DNA of 64,000 nucleotides. Source: Bacillus sp. ISL-55 (GTDB taxonomy: Bacteria; Bacillota; Bacilli; Bacillales; Cytobacillaceae). This document shows positions 16,059-24,590 of the stretch, in pieces (the stretch's first letter is position 1; each line of letters opens with the position of its first letter). The stretch lies in assembly GCF_018613155.1 (NCBI RefSeq), contig NZ_JAGGQU010000022.1, positions 1 through 64,000 on the forward strand. The letters run 5' to 3'. Both the position numbers and the translations under genes were made by a program. A model generated the notes under the pieces. The model was not told the DNA's origin. It searched no databases and worked only from the letters and a program-made list of their open reading frames with translations.

Positions 16059-17057
16059 TTACTCCATAATAAAAGTTTTGAGTTTGCCTGCCTTTGCGTT
16101 CACATTTGCTAAAGCTTCATGGTATTCAGATTCTAACTGGTTAATAATCTCCGATGCAGATTGTATATTATTAATAGCTCCAACTCCCTGCCCTGCTGAC
16201 CAAATGTCTTTCCAAGCCTTGGCATTCGTCTCTCTTTGCATTGAATCAAAATTTACATGATCTTTTTTCTGGAGGGTTTCAGGGTCTAGCCCTGCCTTGA
16301 CAATGCTTGGCTTTAGCATATTCGCTTTGACACCAGAAAAGGCATCGGTGAGAATAAGGTCTTCTTGAGTTGCATCTACTACCATTTGTCTGTACTCATC
16401 ATTCGCCATACTTTCCTTTGCCACAATGAATCTTGTCCCCATGTAAGCAAGGTCTGCTCCTGCTGCCTGTGCAGCAAGTACGGCCTTTCCGGTGGTGATT
16501 GATCCTGCCAGAACAATGATTCCATCCCAAAAGGTCCTTACAGAATCAACGAAAGCAAAGCTATTCAGTTCCCCAGCATGGCCTCCTGCTCCGTTAGCGA
16601 CCAAAATGAGACCGTCTACTCCTGTCTCTGCAGCTTTCTTGGCGAACTTTACATCACTGACATCAGAGAAAACAAGGCCACCGTATTCATGGACAATTTC
16701 TACCACTTTTTTAGGACTCCCGAGTGACGTGATCACAAGCTGAGGTTTATGCTTTTTTATTAAGGTAAGCTCTTCCTCAAGCCTGCTGTACGTACTATGT
16801 ACCACCATATTCATAGCCCAGGGTGCTATTTTCCGTTCTGGCTCCTGTTTTTTTGCTTCTGCTAATTCGTCATTCAACCTGCCCATCCATTCATCTAGAA
16901 CTTCAATTGGTCGGGCGTTTGGAGCTGGAAAGGATCCAATCACTCCATTTTTACAGCAGGAACTTACCAAATCAGGACCTGAGACTAGGAACATTGGGGC
17001 TGCTATTGCAGGAACAGATAGCTGTTCCCACCAGCTTTCTGGAACCACTTTACTCAT
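16059..17057 (-). CDS. Nitronate monooxygenase (2-nitropropane dioxygenase family)
   Basis: 332 residues, a TIM-barrel FMN enzyme. Seen: the start PAIAAPMFLVSGPDLVSSCC, the phosphate-binding region GADLAYMGTRFIVAKES, GAGGHAG (active-site glycine-histidine segment, VANGAGGHAGEL) and SITTGKAVLAAQAAGA. The family oxidises alkyl nitronates to aldehydes or ketones plus nitrite. The length and motifs fit the class I-like group; substrate unproven. AGAAGGGAT precedes the ATG. It stands as a single transcription unit with its own terminator. Confidence 0.92.
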   Translation of the reverse strand: MSKVVPESWWEQLSVPAIAAPMFLVSGPDLVSSCCKNGVIGSFPAPNARPIEVLDEWMGRLNDELAEAKKQEPERKIAPWAMNMVVHSTYSRLEEELTLIKKHKPQLVITSLGSPKKVVEIVHEYGGLVFSDVSDVKFAKKAAETGVDGLILVANGAGGHAGELNSFAFVDSVRTFWDGIIVLAGSITTGKAVLAAQAAGADLAYMGTRFIVAKESMANDEYRQMVVDATQEDLILTDAFSGVKANMLKPSIVKAGLDPETLQKKDHVNFDSMQRETNAKAWKDIWSAGQGVGAINNIQSASEIINQLESEYHEALANVNAKAGKLKTFIME

Positions 17058-17158
17058 CGTATCATCCCTTCTACATTTCTAAATTTTCTGAATATCTATA
17101 TCATAGTTTAACTTAGCAGATTTTTCAATCTAGATGGATATATTATTATTTCAAAAAA

Positions 17159-17188
17159 AGAATCCCCCACCTTAATGTGAAGGATTCT
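17159..17188 (-). terminator. Terminator overlapping the end of the 61-residue gene
   Basis: Stem AGAATCC / GGATTCT with a 16-base loop; minus-strand T run. Spans the stop codon at 17172. Confidence 0.7.
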
Positions 17189-17357
17189 TGCGGTATTTTT
17201 GCTGAATCTTTTTTATGCTGTTAAGAGTACGCACTAAAATTGTATCATTTCTTTCTTGTGGGTTTTTTAAATATCTGCGCCATATAAATTGACTTCCTTC
17301 TTCTATCAACAGCAAAACAGTGATTGGGAGCAGCAAGAGCCAAATCCAGGTCCACAT
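17172..17357 (-). CDS. Small membrane protein, unknown
   Basis: 61 residues: one N-terminal membrane segment rich in Leu and Trp (MWTWIWLLLLPITVLLLIEE) and a basic tail (WRRYLKNPQ, then KKIQQKYRK). AAAGGAG lies 8 bases before the ATG. The convergent-looking ORF on the plus strand in the same place lacks a ribosome site and is ignored. No known family. It follows the holin-like gene downstream on the same strand, 82 bases away, and may share its transcript. Confidence 0.7.
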   Translation of the reverse strand: MWTWIWLLLLPITVLLLIEEGSQFIWRRYLKNPQERNDTILVRTLNSIKKIQQKYRKNPSH

Positions 17358-17439
17358 ATTTCAGGCTCCTTTCGAATGGATACATTATCCTATTCATTTC
17401 TTTACCTCAAAATGTGCGAATGCTAAACATAAACTTGTA

Positions 17440-17706
17440 TTAGTTTGGGTCCTTGTATTCCATTGCCCTTTTACTGTCTCTGTATCCTTTAGTGGTTGGA
17501 TCTTGTATGATCCCAAGCATGGCAAGAACCATGAAAACACCGTTTACCAACATCAAAACCTCATTCTGCAGTTCTTCTGTTAATCTGAAAGTGATCCAGC
17601 CAAATCGATTCATACCTTCCAGAACAATTTGGGCTACTATCATTAATTGAGATATGAAAGCAATAACCCATGCTTTATTTTTGAACCTAACACTCCAGTT
17701 AAACAA
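17440..17706 (-). CDS. Phage-type holin (phi LC3 family)
   Basis: 88 residues. Starts FNWSVRFKNKAWVIAFISQL and ends with the signature DPTTKGYRDSKRAMEYKDPN, the C-terminal pattern of phi LC3 family holins (Phage_holin_1). Two hydrophobic segments (about residues 12-28 and 47-66). Holins form membrane pores that let endolysins reach the wall. No endolysin, tail or other phage gene is near, so this is an orphan. Translation begins at TTG (17706) with GGAAGGA about 9 bases before it. Chromosomal holin-like proteins can take part in autolysis or protein export, so a cellular role is possible. Confidence 0.82.
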   Translation of the reverse strand: MFNWSVRFKNKAWVIAFISQLMIVAQIVLEGMNRFGWITFRLTEELQNEVLMLVNGVFMVLAMLGIIQDPTTKGYRDSKRAMEYKDPN

Positions 17707-17789
17707 TTACATCATTCCTTCCACTGCTTCCGTTCTATAAATAATATATTCAGCAGAAGGAATAGGTTGTCTGAATTGTTCCGCCCTTT

Positions 17790-18365
17790 TTATTTTTCCC
17801 CTCTTTTACCTAATCTTTCGGAAATATCCTCACGGTGAATGAATATTATAATCATTACGAGTACGCCTGTAATAAGGTTGACAAAAGGCTGGAACCCAAA
17901 GAAATAAAAGCTCAGAGGAATCAAAATAAAGGAACCTAGACCAGCAAAGGTAAAACTTTTCAAAATGGGATAGAGCAAAAGGAAACCAAAAATGATGACA
18001 AAAGCTGTTAACGGTTCAAAGGCGAGCATCCCTCCGATAAATGTAGAGATTCCCATACCCCCTTTAAATTTTAAGGTAATCGGCTTAACATGGCCAAGGA
18101 TTGCAAATCCCAATCCACCTAATAGTAACTCAGGAGACAGTTTAAAATATTCACCGATAAAGATTACAATTGCACCTTTTAGCGCATCACCAAGAAAGGT
18201 CAAAATGAATGATCCTCTTCCATGTACCCGGCCGGCATTCCGCGCCCCTACGTTGCCGCTTCCCTCTACTCTTATATCCTTTCTCCCGAGTAACTTAACA
18301 ACGAAATAGCCAGCCATTAAGCTGCCAAGAAGATATGAAATTAACAAATAACTGAAAATATTCAT
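17790..18365 (-). CDS. plsY: PlsY-like glycerol-3-phosphate acyltransferase paralogue
   Basis: 191 residues with about six transmembrane segments. Three PlsY motifs are visible: GSGNVGARNAGRV (motif 1), FKGGMGIST (motif 2, canonical FKGGKGVAT), and HREDISERLGKRGEK (motif 3, canonical HREN-like). In bacteria PlsY transfers acyl from acyl-phosphate to glycerol-3-phosphate for phospholipid synthesis. The K to M change in motif 2 and the D for N in motif 3 suggest a diverged paralogue rather than the main PlsY. The ribosome site before the ATG is weak (GTTGTG). Isolated between the holin-like gene and the MFS gene. Confidence 0.82.
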   Translation of the reverse strand: MNIFSYLLISYLLGSLMAGYFVVKLLGRKDIRVEGSGNVGARNAGRVHGRGSFILTFLGDALKGAIVIFIGEYFKLSPELLLGGLGFAILGHVKPITLKFKGGMGISTFIGGMLAFEPLTAFVIIFGFLLLYPILKSFTFAGLGSFILIPLSFYFFGFQPFVNLITGVLVMIIIFIHREDISERLGKRGEK

Positions 18366-18479
18366 GTCAACACAACCTGTCTAACAATATTAGTAGAGTT
18401 TATTCGATATAAGGACGATAAATTCCTTTATAAGAATTCCCAAGGGTCAGTTGACATATACTTTTTTGTATTTGAGCAG

Positions 18480-19730
18480 TTATGGTCTTTGGATTTCGAC
18501 CTTGTTCCTGCTAAAGTACAGTTTTTTCATATAAAAATAGAATAGTAAAAATACAGCTCCTGAGAACAATCGTAAAACAGCTGCAAGATTCATAGCTGTT
18601 TCAATTGAACTTAACTGAAGCAAATACACGCCAACCTGTGGTGCAATAAAGCCTATAATTGCTAAAAGTATGTTATATTGCGCGATAAAACTTCCCCGGT
18701 TTTCCTCCTTCGTCACTTCAAGAAGCTGATTAAACAACAAAAGAACGGTCCCAGAAACAAAAAGGCCGGAAGTAAAATTGACGAAGGTTAGGTAATACAT
18801 ATTTTTTGAAAGAATTGTCAGGAACGGCGCTGATGCCATCCCGACCGCAGTAACTGCCAGCATTTTTCCATTGCTGTGCTTATCAGCCATCCGTCCCCAC
18901 CACTTGAAGCTTATAATCTGACCAACCTGATTCGCCACAGTTATAATGCTGATCCAGAAACCAGTCATATGAGCGACTTTGATGTTGTAAATATTGAACA
19001 GAGGCCAGGCTAGCTGCCAGGCAAAGTTGAAAAACAAACCGCAAATCAAGAAATAAATAAACGGTTTATGTTTATAAGCGTCCCAACCAAAATTGTACCT
19101 TCTCTTATCTGGTAGGATGTCTTTTTTCGGTTCTATATGTCTATTTAAATAAAACACTTCTGCAATACCAAATAGAAATGCTAAAATGAAGAGGATTTGA
19201 TATGGCAGAGGATTGGTTTTGTCAAACCATTGAAGACCAATTCCAATCAATAATGTCGTAATCATACCAGCAATGGTCAGTATCCTGTTCCTTTCACTGA
19301 AGAAACCGCTTCTGCGGCTGTCTGAAATAAGATCACCGATAAATGACTGCCAGCTAAGCATTGCGAATGAACCGGGAAGATTCATGAGACCGATCAGTAA
19401 TACAAAGGTCCAGGCCCTGTATTCTTCAGGAAGATAAACGACCAAAAACATCCCCAGCAAAAATAAACGAGTGAAAAAAATCGAGAGGCCAGTGAACCTC
19501 TTTTTTTCCTGCAGTCTGCTCATGATCACGGTACCAAGAATCATTGCGAACATACCAATTATTTGAGGCAGAGAACTAATTAATCCAACTTGATAATTCG
19601 TAGCACCGAGAACACCAATTGCAAATAAGGCAAAATAGTTGTTGCTCATACTCACAACAATAGTAGAAGCGACACCATTTATAATGCTATTCTTTTCATT
19701 CCTCTTAGTTATCTGTGAAGGACTTTCCAT
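18480..19730 (-). CDS. MFS transporter
   Basis: 416 residues (from ATG 19730), 12 predicted transmembrane segments. The conserved loop between helices 2 and 3 reads IMSRLQEKKRFTG (variant of the MFS motif GxxxDRxGRR). Substrate unknown; the family moves small molecules across the cytoplasmic membrane. The ORF is open 33 codons further (GTG at 19829) but the AGAGGAATGT site directly before the ATG at 19730 supports this start. Single gene, no evident operon. Confidence 0.88.
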   Translation of the reverse strand: MESPSQITKRNEKNSIINGVASTIVVSMSNNYFALFAIGVLGATNYQVGLISSLPQIIGMFAMILGTVIMSRLQEKKRFTGLSIFFTRLFLLGMFLVVYLPEEYRAWTFVLLIGLMNLPGSFAMLSWQSFIGDLISDSRRSGFFSERNRILTIAGMITTLLIGIGLQWFDKTNPLPYQILFILAFLFGIAEVFYLNRHIEPKKDILPDKRRYNFGWDAYKHKPFIYFLICGLFFNFAWQLAWPLFNIYNIKVAHMTGFWISIITVANQVGQIISFKWWGRMADKHSNGKMLAVTAVGMASAPFLTILSKNMYYLTFVNFTSGLFVSGTVLLLFNQLLEVTKEENRGSFIAQYNILLAIIGFIAPQVGVYLLQLSSIETAMNLAAVLRLFSGAVFLLFYFYMKKLYFSRNKVEIQRP

Positions 19731-19929
19731 ACATTCCTCTTCTTTCGAATCATTCAAATTATTTTGGATATCGAAATATCCACCTAATTTTACTCCTTCT
19801 GGTTTTTGCTGGCAATAAGATTTTTTCACAAGAAATAAACAAAGAATCTTCTGTAAATATCAGTTATTCGAAGGGCCGTTCTTCTTAGTTTCTTGAAGGT
19901 TGGCTTATTGAACAAGCTTTCTCGAATAA

Positions 19930-19954
19930 AAAAAAGGAGCACTTGGCCCCTTTG
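19930..19954 (-). terminator. Terminator of the 77-residue gene
   Basis: Stem AAAGGGGCC / CTCCTTT-like on the minus strand followed by TTTTTTTT; imperfect (one bulge). Confidence 0.55.
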
Positions 19955-19961
19955 CATATTA

Positions 19962-20195
19962 TTATACGTTCTTTAAAACTAATTTTAATTTGTTGTCACG
20001 TTCGCTTCTTTCTTCTTCTGCAGCAAGGTCATACTTCTTTAGCAAGTGAAATACTTCATTCAATATGTCCTGAGTATGTTCTTCCTCAAAAAAACGGGTG
20101 AATAACGGGTGAATGTCCTGCGGAAGAAATTCCTTCTGTGATTGGTATTTCTCCTGAACATCCTTTTTGCTGTGGTCAATATTGCATTCTCCCAT
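19962..20195 (-). CDS. Small conserved-looking protein, unknown
   Basis: 77 residues, charged and helical with an N-terminal CN motif (MGECNIDHSKKDVQEKYQSQ) and a pattern HPLFTRFFEEEHTQDILNEV. No signal or membrane segment. Strong AGGAGGG 8 bases before the ATG. No family recognised. Followed by a terminator. Confidence 0.75.
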   Translation of the reverse strand: MGECNIDHSKKDVQEKYQSQKEFLPQDIHPLFTRFFEEEHTQDILNEVFHLLKKYDLAAEEERSERDNKLKLVLKNV

Positions 20196-20332
20196 ACTGA
20201 TCCCTCCTAACTATGTATACCTTTAGAATACCAGACTCTCTTTGTCTTTACCCAAGACTTTTTAATATATTCGTAACAAAATTAAACCTGAATGACGGCA
20301 AGGGAAAAGGCCAATAACCCTGGTCTTTATGT

Positions 20333-21064
20333 CTAACCGAAATGTATAGTAAGATAAAGCATTGAAATCAAGCCAAGTATAAAGGAGTACGTCGGGAATT
20401 TAACTTGATGATCTTCCTGGCTTTCTGGAATAAGTTCCTTATAGATGACAAAAAGCATTGCACCTGCCGCAAAACTCAATCCGTATGGGACAAGCCCTGC
20501 TACTTCTGCAGCTAGAAAATATCCAATTGCAGCTGTTATTATTTCTACTGCCCCTGTAAAAGTAGCAATCATTAGTGCCTTCACTTTAGACATTTTCTGA
20601 TGGATTAAATAAAGCCCAACCAGGAATCCTTCTGGCGCATTCTGCAGGCCAATTGCAAAGGCAATTATAGCTCCAAGGTTTTCTTCATCCGCTCCATAAC
20701 TCACCCCGACCGAGAGCCCCTCGGGTAAATTATGGAGAGTAATAGCTGTAATGATGACTAATGTTTTTCGATCAACACCTGATAAAAATTTAAAGTCACT
20801 TGTGTCGAGGTCCTCAGTCTTTGAATGAATGAAATTCAAGGCAAACGTCCCTAATAACATTCCGATGGATAGTACCCCAATATCTGATGATTTCAATGAC
20901 TCTGGTATCAAGCTGAAGGTTGTTGCCGCCATCATAATTCCTGAAGCATAACCCAAAAGCAAAGACTTCAACCGGGGTGAGACATTATTTAGAAATAAAA
21001 CTGGAATTGCTCCTAAACCTGTTGCCATCGCAGAGATGACAATTCCCAAAAAAGCTTCTGTCAT
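20333..21064 (-). CDS. ZIP family metal transporter
   Basis: 243 residues, eight predicted membrane segments. Metal-binding signatures of TM4 and TM5 are intact: LHNLPEGLSVGV and LQNAPEGFLVGL, and a cytoplasmic acidic loop (KTEDLDTSDFK). ZIP proteins import Zn2+ or other divalent metal ions. The GufA/ZupT subgroup is likely. AGGAGG lies 14 bases before the ATG. Monocistronic. Confidence 0.93.
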   Translation of the reverse strand: MTEAFLGIVISAMATGLGAIPVLFLNNVSPRLKSLLLGYASGIMMAATTFSLIPESLKSSDIGVLSIGMLLGTFALNFIHSKTEDLDTSDFKFLSGVDRKTLVIITAITLHNLPEGLSVGVSYGADEENLGAIIAFAIGLQNAPEGFLVGLYLIHQKMSKVKALMIATFTGAVEIITAAIGYFLAAEVAGLVPYGLSFAAGAMLFVIYKELIPESQEDHQVKFPTYSFILGLISMLYLTIHFG

Positions 21065-21152
21065 AACTTTTTCCAGTGCCTCCTAATTTACAAAAGTAAA
21101 ATACTTTTCCCCTTAAATCAGGAAGTTACACTTGGAAAAAAATTATCCGCTG

Positions 21153-21539
21153 TCAATCAGGTGCAACCAATTCAACTTTCAAACGATCCGGACCCTCGAA
21201 AAACACCGCATAGTGATGTTCCCCTCCAGCAAAAGGGTGTCTGTCTTGATAGAGGATAGGGATATCTCTTTCTCTTAGTTTCTCTGTCATTTGATCCACA
21301 TGTTGCCGTGAATCTGCATAAAAAGCAAGATGATTCAAACCAACTTGCGAGCGGTGATATCCTGCTTGAAGGAACCTTTCTTCAGTTTGGACGAATACTA
21401 TATAAGTCTTTTTAAATTTCCAACTGATGCCGCTGTCCCATTTTTGATATACTTCATATTTTAATTCGCTTAAAAACCAGCCCCAAAATTCTATTGCCTT
21501 ATTTAAATCGGATACATTGATTTCAACATGATGCAGCAT
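21153..21539 (-). CDS. VOC superfamily (glyoxalase-like) protein
   Basis: 128 residues, a single VOC (vicinal oxygen chelate) domain: MLHHVEINVSDLNKAIEFWG start and ending DRLKVELVAPD with the metal ligand Glu (KVEL). The middle contains VGLNHLAFYADSRQHVD, giving the second histidine ligand. Reaction unknown; the family includes glyoxalase I, dioxygenases and antibiotic-binding proteins. Ribosome site GAGAAGGA just before the ATG. Confidence 0.9.
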   Translation of the reverse strand: MLHHVEINVSDLNKAIEFWGWFLSELKYEVYQKWDSGISWKFKKTYIVFVQTEERFLQAGYHRSQVGLNHLAFYADSRQHVDQMTEKLRERDIPILYQDRHPFAGGEHHYAVFFEGPDRLKVELVAPD

Positions 21540-21847
21540 TCCTTCTCATCTCCTGATCAATCCTGTTTTTGTATTCTGAGCATAACTATTGGCAACGCTA
21601 GGATGAAATTTTGTGAAAATTGCTATTGAGCCTTATTATAGCAATACTGTTAATCACCCATCATTTTGTTCATTTGAAGCAGCTTTCTGACTCCCAAATA
21701 CCATTCTCATGGGTTCTGCTTTGATTCCTGTCCATCTTTGCTAATATAATAATAATAGGTTATATAAATCATTGGAGGAATGTATTACTGAGAATACACC
21801 AATCGAATTAACTAAAATAGCCTAAAAAACGTTTTTTGGGAGAATTT
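21540..21847. other. Gene-free gap before corA
   Basis: No gene of support. It contains a hairpin ATTGCTAT / ATAGCAAT with an 11-base loop near 21623-21649, a candidate TATAAT-like region at about 21750, and the strong CorA ribosome site GGGAG. A GGAGG-ATG at about 21774 is followed by a stop after two codons and is not a gene. Confidence 0.4.
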
Positions 21848-22798
21848 ATGATACGTACAATTTCTGTTAGTCCTTATGGGGATATCCAGACTGGTCGAGG
21901 TATAGACTCATTGGTGTCAGACAGTGGTCATTGGCATTGGATTGACTTCAATGAGCCGACAAATGAAGAGATCGAATTATTAAAAACACCCTTGGAATTT
22001 CACCCTTTATCTATTGAAGATTGTATCCATACTCTTCAAAGACCCAAACTCGATTATTATGATGATTATCATTTTTTTGTTTTCCAGGCTCTGAATGTAG
22101 ATTCTATGCAAAAGGAGGAGGTTGACCTATTTCTTGGAGATAACTATATCGTTACCTACCATAGCGTCAGCATGCGTGAAATTGACGATGTGTGGAAGAG
22201 ATTAGAACTTTCGAAGTCGCCAGGGGAATGGAACCCATCCATCGTCCTCTATCATGTTTTAGATAAGATAGTCGATAATTATTTCCCTCATGTATATCGA
22301 ATTGAGGACATATTGAATGAAATTGATGAGAATTCAGCCGACCGCTCGATGGATGAACTGCTCGAAGATTTATTCGATACAAGGCATGAATTGCTCTCGT
22401 TAAGGCATACCATCACTCCGATGAGGGATTTGGTATACAGGATGATTAATTCCCATCGTCTTTCTGGAGTACTTGAACAAAAAGAATATTTCGCGGACAT
22501 TCATGACCATTTATTACGGTTAGCTGAAAAGGTGGATGCGAGCCGTGAACTGACCACTGATATGCGTGACAGCTATTTGTCAATCAATTCACATGAAACG
22601 AATCGAGTAATGAAAGTACTTACCGTAATCACAACCATTTTCATGCCACTCACCTTCATAGCGGGAATTTACGGAATGAATTTTGAGAATATGCCTGAAC
22701 TGTCCTGGAAATTTGGTTATTTTGGAGCATTGTTCGCCATGTTTGTCATAGGGATGACCATGTTCTTCTGGTTCAGGAAAAAAGGTTGGTTTAAATAA
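21848..22798 (+). CDS. corA: CorA family Mg2+/divalent cation transporter
   Basis: 316 residues (start ATG 21848). A long cytoplasmic helical domain, then two C-terminal membrane helices with the signature GMN: GIYGMNFENMPEL at about residue 275. Homologous to B. subtilis YfjQ-type CorA. It moves Mg2+ (also Co2+ or Ni2+) into the cell as a pentamer. The frame starts with TTG four codons earlier, but GGGAG lies 5 bases before ATG 21848. A repeat element begins just after the stop. A second CorA gene is at 24588. Confidence 0.93.
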   Translation: MIRTISVSPYGDIQTGRGIDSLVSDSGHWHWIDFNEPTNEEIELLKTPLEFHPLSIEDCIHTLQRPKLDYYDDYHFFVFQALNVDSMQKEEVDLFLGDNYIVTYHSVSMREIDDVWKRLELSKSPGEWNPSIVLYHVLDKIVDNYFPHVYRIEDILNEIDENSADRSMDELLEDLFDTRHELLSLRHTITPMRDLVYRMINSHRLSGVLEQKEYFADIHDHLLRLAEKVDASRELTTDMRDSYLSINSHETNRVMKVLTVITTIFMPLTFIAGIYGMNFENMPELSWKFGYFGALFAMFVIGMTMFFWFRKKGWFK

Positions 22799-23093
22799 GA
22801 AAAGCGGAAGCGCCTTGGTCAGCCCCGACAAGCGCTGCCCGCCTAAAAACGCCACGTCCTGTGGCTGGCGGGTCTAGCACATCGGGTGCCTCGGAGGGCC
22901 GACCGGTGAAGTCGTTCTTTGACTTCATTGGCAGGCCTGAAATCGAAAAGTATAGCCGACTGTTCAGAAACGCAGAAACTGGAGACTCCGACAAAGAAGC
23001 GCTTTTTGCTTCTGCCGGCGGAGTTGAAGTTTCGGAGTTTCTAGGAGGCGAAACTGGACAAGCGACTCGAGGGGTTAGGCGCTGGAGCTGGAC
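22799..23093. repeat. Hairpin-rich dispersed repeat, long mosaic copy
   Basis: Starts AAAAGCGGAAGCGCC and ends GGCGCTGGAGCTGGAC. The ends can pair (AGCGCC with GGCGCT). It holds the shared hairpin core GTGAAGTCG(T/C)TCTTTGAC seen at 14813-15125, and inserted hairpins such as GCCAC / GTGGC and AGAAGC / GCTTCT. The plus-strand ORF across it is ignored. Belongs with the element at 14813. Confidence 0.75.
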
Positions 23094-23134
23094 ATTTCTC
23101 GAAGTAAAATTAATACTTGCTAATCCTCTGAAGC

Positions 23135-23171
23135 AAAAAAACCATTGAAGTCATGCATCAATGGTTTTTTT
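23135..23171 (-). terminator. Terminator after the SpoIIP-like unit
   Basis: Stem AAAAAACCATTGA / TCAATGGTTTTTT, T run on the minus strand, overlapping the stop of the 64-residue gene. Confidence 0.85.
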
Positions 23172-23352
23172 CGTTTTGCTTTTCATCATCTTCCTGATGG
23201 TTTATAAAGTCTTCAACCAGGCATTTACTGCTTATGATAATGCCTGACAAGAAAAAGGCAAACGCAAACGTCAACGGGAAATAAAAGTACGATAACATCG
23301 TAGTAGCAATTGTCCACATCAGCCAGAAATACTTTTCACGAGTTTCAGCCAT
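23158..23352 (-). CDS. Small two-helix membrane protein overlapping the SpoIIP gene
   Basis: 64 residues: two hydrophobic stretches (residues 8-24 and 26-42, YFWLMWTIATTMLSYFYFP, then LTFAFAFFLSGIIIS) and a charged tail rich in Glu, Asp and Lys. Its ATG overlaps the stop of the SpoIIP-like gene (shared ATGGCTGA, 8 bases), so both are translated from one message, with AGAGG just before. No family recognised. Confidence 0.7.
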   Translation of the reverse strand: MAETREKYFWLMWTIATTMLSYFYFPLTFAFAFFLSGIIISSKCLVEDFINHQEDDEKQNEKNH

Positions 23353-24475
23353 TTACCTCTTCTGCCTCCCAATAAATCTGACTGATCGCGTCCGCTAACG
23401 CTTCTATTGTATTCTTTAATTCCTTCATATTGTTGTCGACACCGCCAACCTCAACTACCAATGTGTTTGCGTGCAAATCTTGATTATATATCCCATCAAC
23501 GCCGATTCCTTTTTTAGGCAAAACTCCCTTACTGATCCCTGGATAATTTTTATTCAGGATCTTATGAAGTTCATTTGCAAACTTCAGGTTCTGCTGGAAT
23601 TTCTTATTCTCCTCCCCAATGACAAAAACCAATCTGGCATAAGGCTCGTTATTAATGGTGGCTGTTGTTGAATCCTTTCTGACTGAATCCCGATGCAGGT
23701 CAATAAAGTACTCTAACTTCTTATTTCCTGCCATGGCATTTTTAACCAGTGACCGTGAAATCTCATAAGACTTGTGTGTGAGCCAGCCTTTTCTATCCAG
23801 CTCTTGGCCAATATTAGTCTTATCCACGCTTGCTCCAATTCCCCTTTTTTCCAACTCTTGACCTAACAAGTCACCTACAATGGTGATATTTGTTTTGCCA
23901 TCAACAGCCTCATTTTCATTCTCTGCTCCCTCCAGTCCTAACAAGGGCAAGTACGATTCCCAGCTGTGAGTATGATAGATGAACACTGATTTTTCTGTTG
24001 GCGAAGAACCTGAATATACTTTTCCGCTGTTCAGCTCCTTTAGTTCATTCGCTGCCATATTTCTTTCCTGCAACAGAACTTCCATTGGAGGTGCAGATTC
24101 AATCGGGATATCCGTGAAATCAACACCTTCCTCTGCAATAAGGAAGTTTGAATCAAAAGCCATGAAACCTGGAATTTCACTTCGGATCAGACTCCTGATA
24201 TCATTTATCTCAACATTTGTTAACAATTTGAATCCTGCAGAAAGAATCGGCAAATCAGCATTTGACCCTGTCAATGCATGTCCAATCAAGGGATTCTCGT
24301 AACTGATGATCCTTAAGAATACCTCTGCACCAATTTCTCCGTTTACTTTGAATTTAAAAAAGCTGATGTTCGAAGATGAAATGAATCCGGCTATCAGAAA
24401 AAAACTGAGTGTGCAAATTAATATAATAAAACCTGACAGCACCTTTTTATAAATATTGACCAATATTCCAGCCAT
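23345..24475 (-). CDS. SpoIIP family lytic protein
   Basis: 376 residues: one N-terminal membrane anchor (FIILICTLSFFLIAGFISSS), then the SpoIIP domain with FIYHTHSWESYLP (catalytic His region; B. subtilis has IYHTHNTESYLP), FIDLHRDSVRKDSTT, and the glutamate segment VVEVGGVDNN. SpoIIP is an amidase/endopeptidase that works with SpoIID to thin septal peptidoglycan at engulfment. The sequence is clearly related to B. subtilis SpoIIP over its full length but the neighbours are CorA genes instead of gpr, so it may be a paralogue. GGGTG precedes the ATG. Co-transcribed with the 64-residue gene. Confidence 0.88.
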   Translation of the reverse strand: MAGILVNIYKKVLSGFIILICTLSFFLIAGFISSSNISFFKFKVNGEIGAEVFLRIISYENPLIGHALTGSNADLPILSAGFKLLTNVEINDIRSLIRSEIPGFMAFDSNFLIAEEGVDFTDIPIESAPPMEVLLQERNMAANELKELNSGKVYSGSSPTEKSVFIYHTHSWESYLPLLGLEGAENENEAVDGKTNITIVGDLLGQELEKRGIGASVDKTNIGQELDRKGWLTHKSYEISRSLVKNAMAGNKKLEYFIDLHRDSVRKDSTTATINNEPYARLVFVIGEENKKFQQNLKFANELHKILNKNYPGISKGVLPKKGIGVDGIYNQDLHANTLVVEVGGVDNNMKELKNTIEALADAISQIYWEAEEVNG

Positions 24476-24554
24476 TCAATCACCCTTTTGCATACCAATT
24501 TGCAAGTACAATCTCTGTTATTCCATAAATATGTATAAATGCAGAATTTAGACT

Positions 24555-24590
24555 AAAAAACGCCCGGACAGATGTCCAGACGTTCAGTTA
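24555..24590 (-). terminator. Terminator of the second CorA gene
   Basis: Stem CGCCCGGAC / GTCCAGACG with G-T pairs, loop AGAT; T run on the minus strand. Overlaps the stop region. Confidence 0.7.

Noticed and set aside
21774-21785. GGAGG followed by ATG before corA
   Set aside because: The frame stops after three codons, so not a gene.
22861-23148. 95-codon plus-strand ORF
   Set aside because: Lies in the hairpin-rich repeat; composition reflects the repeat.
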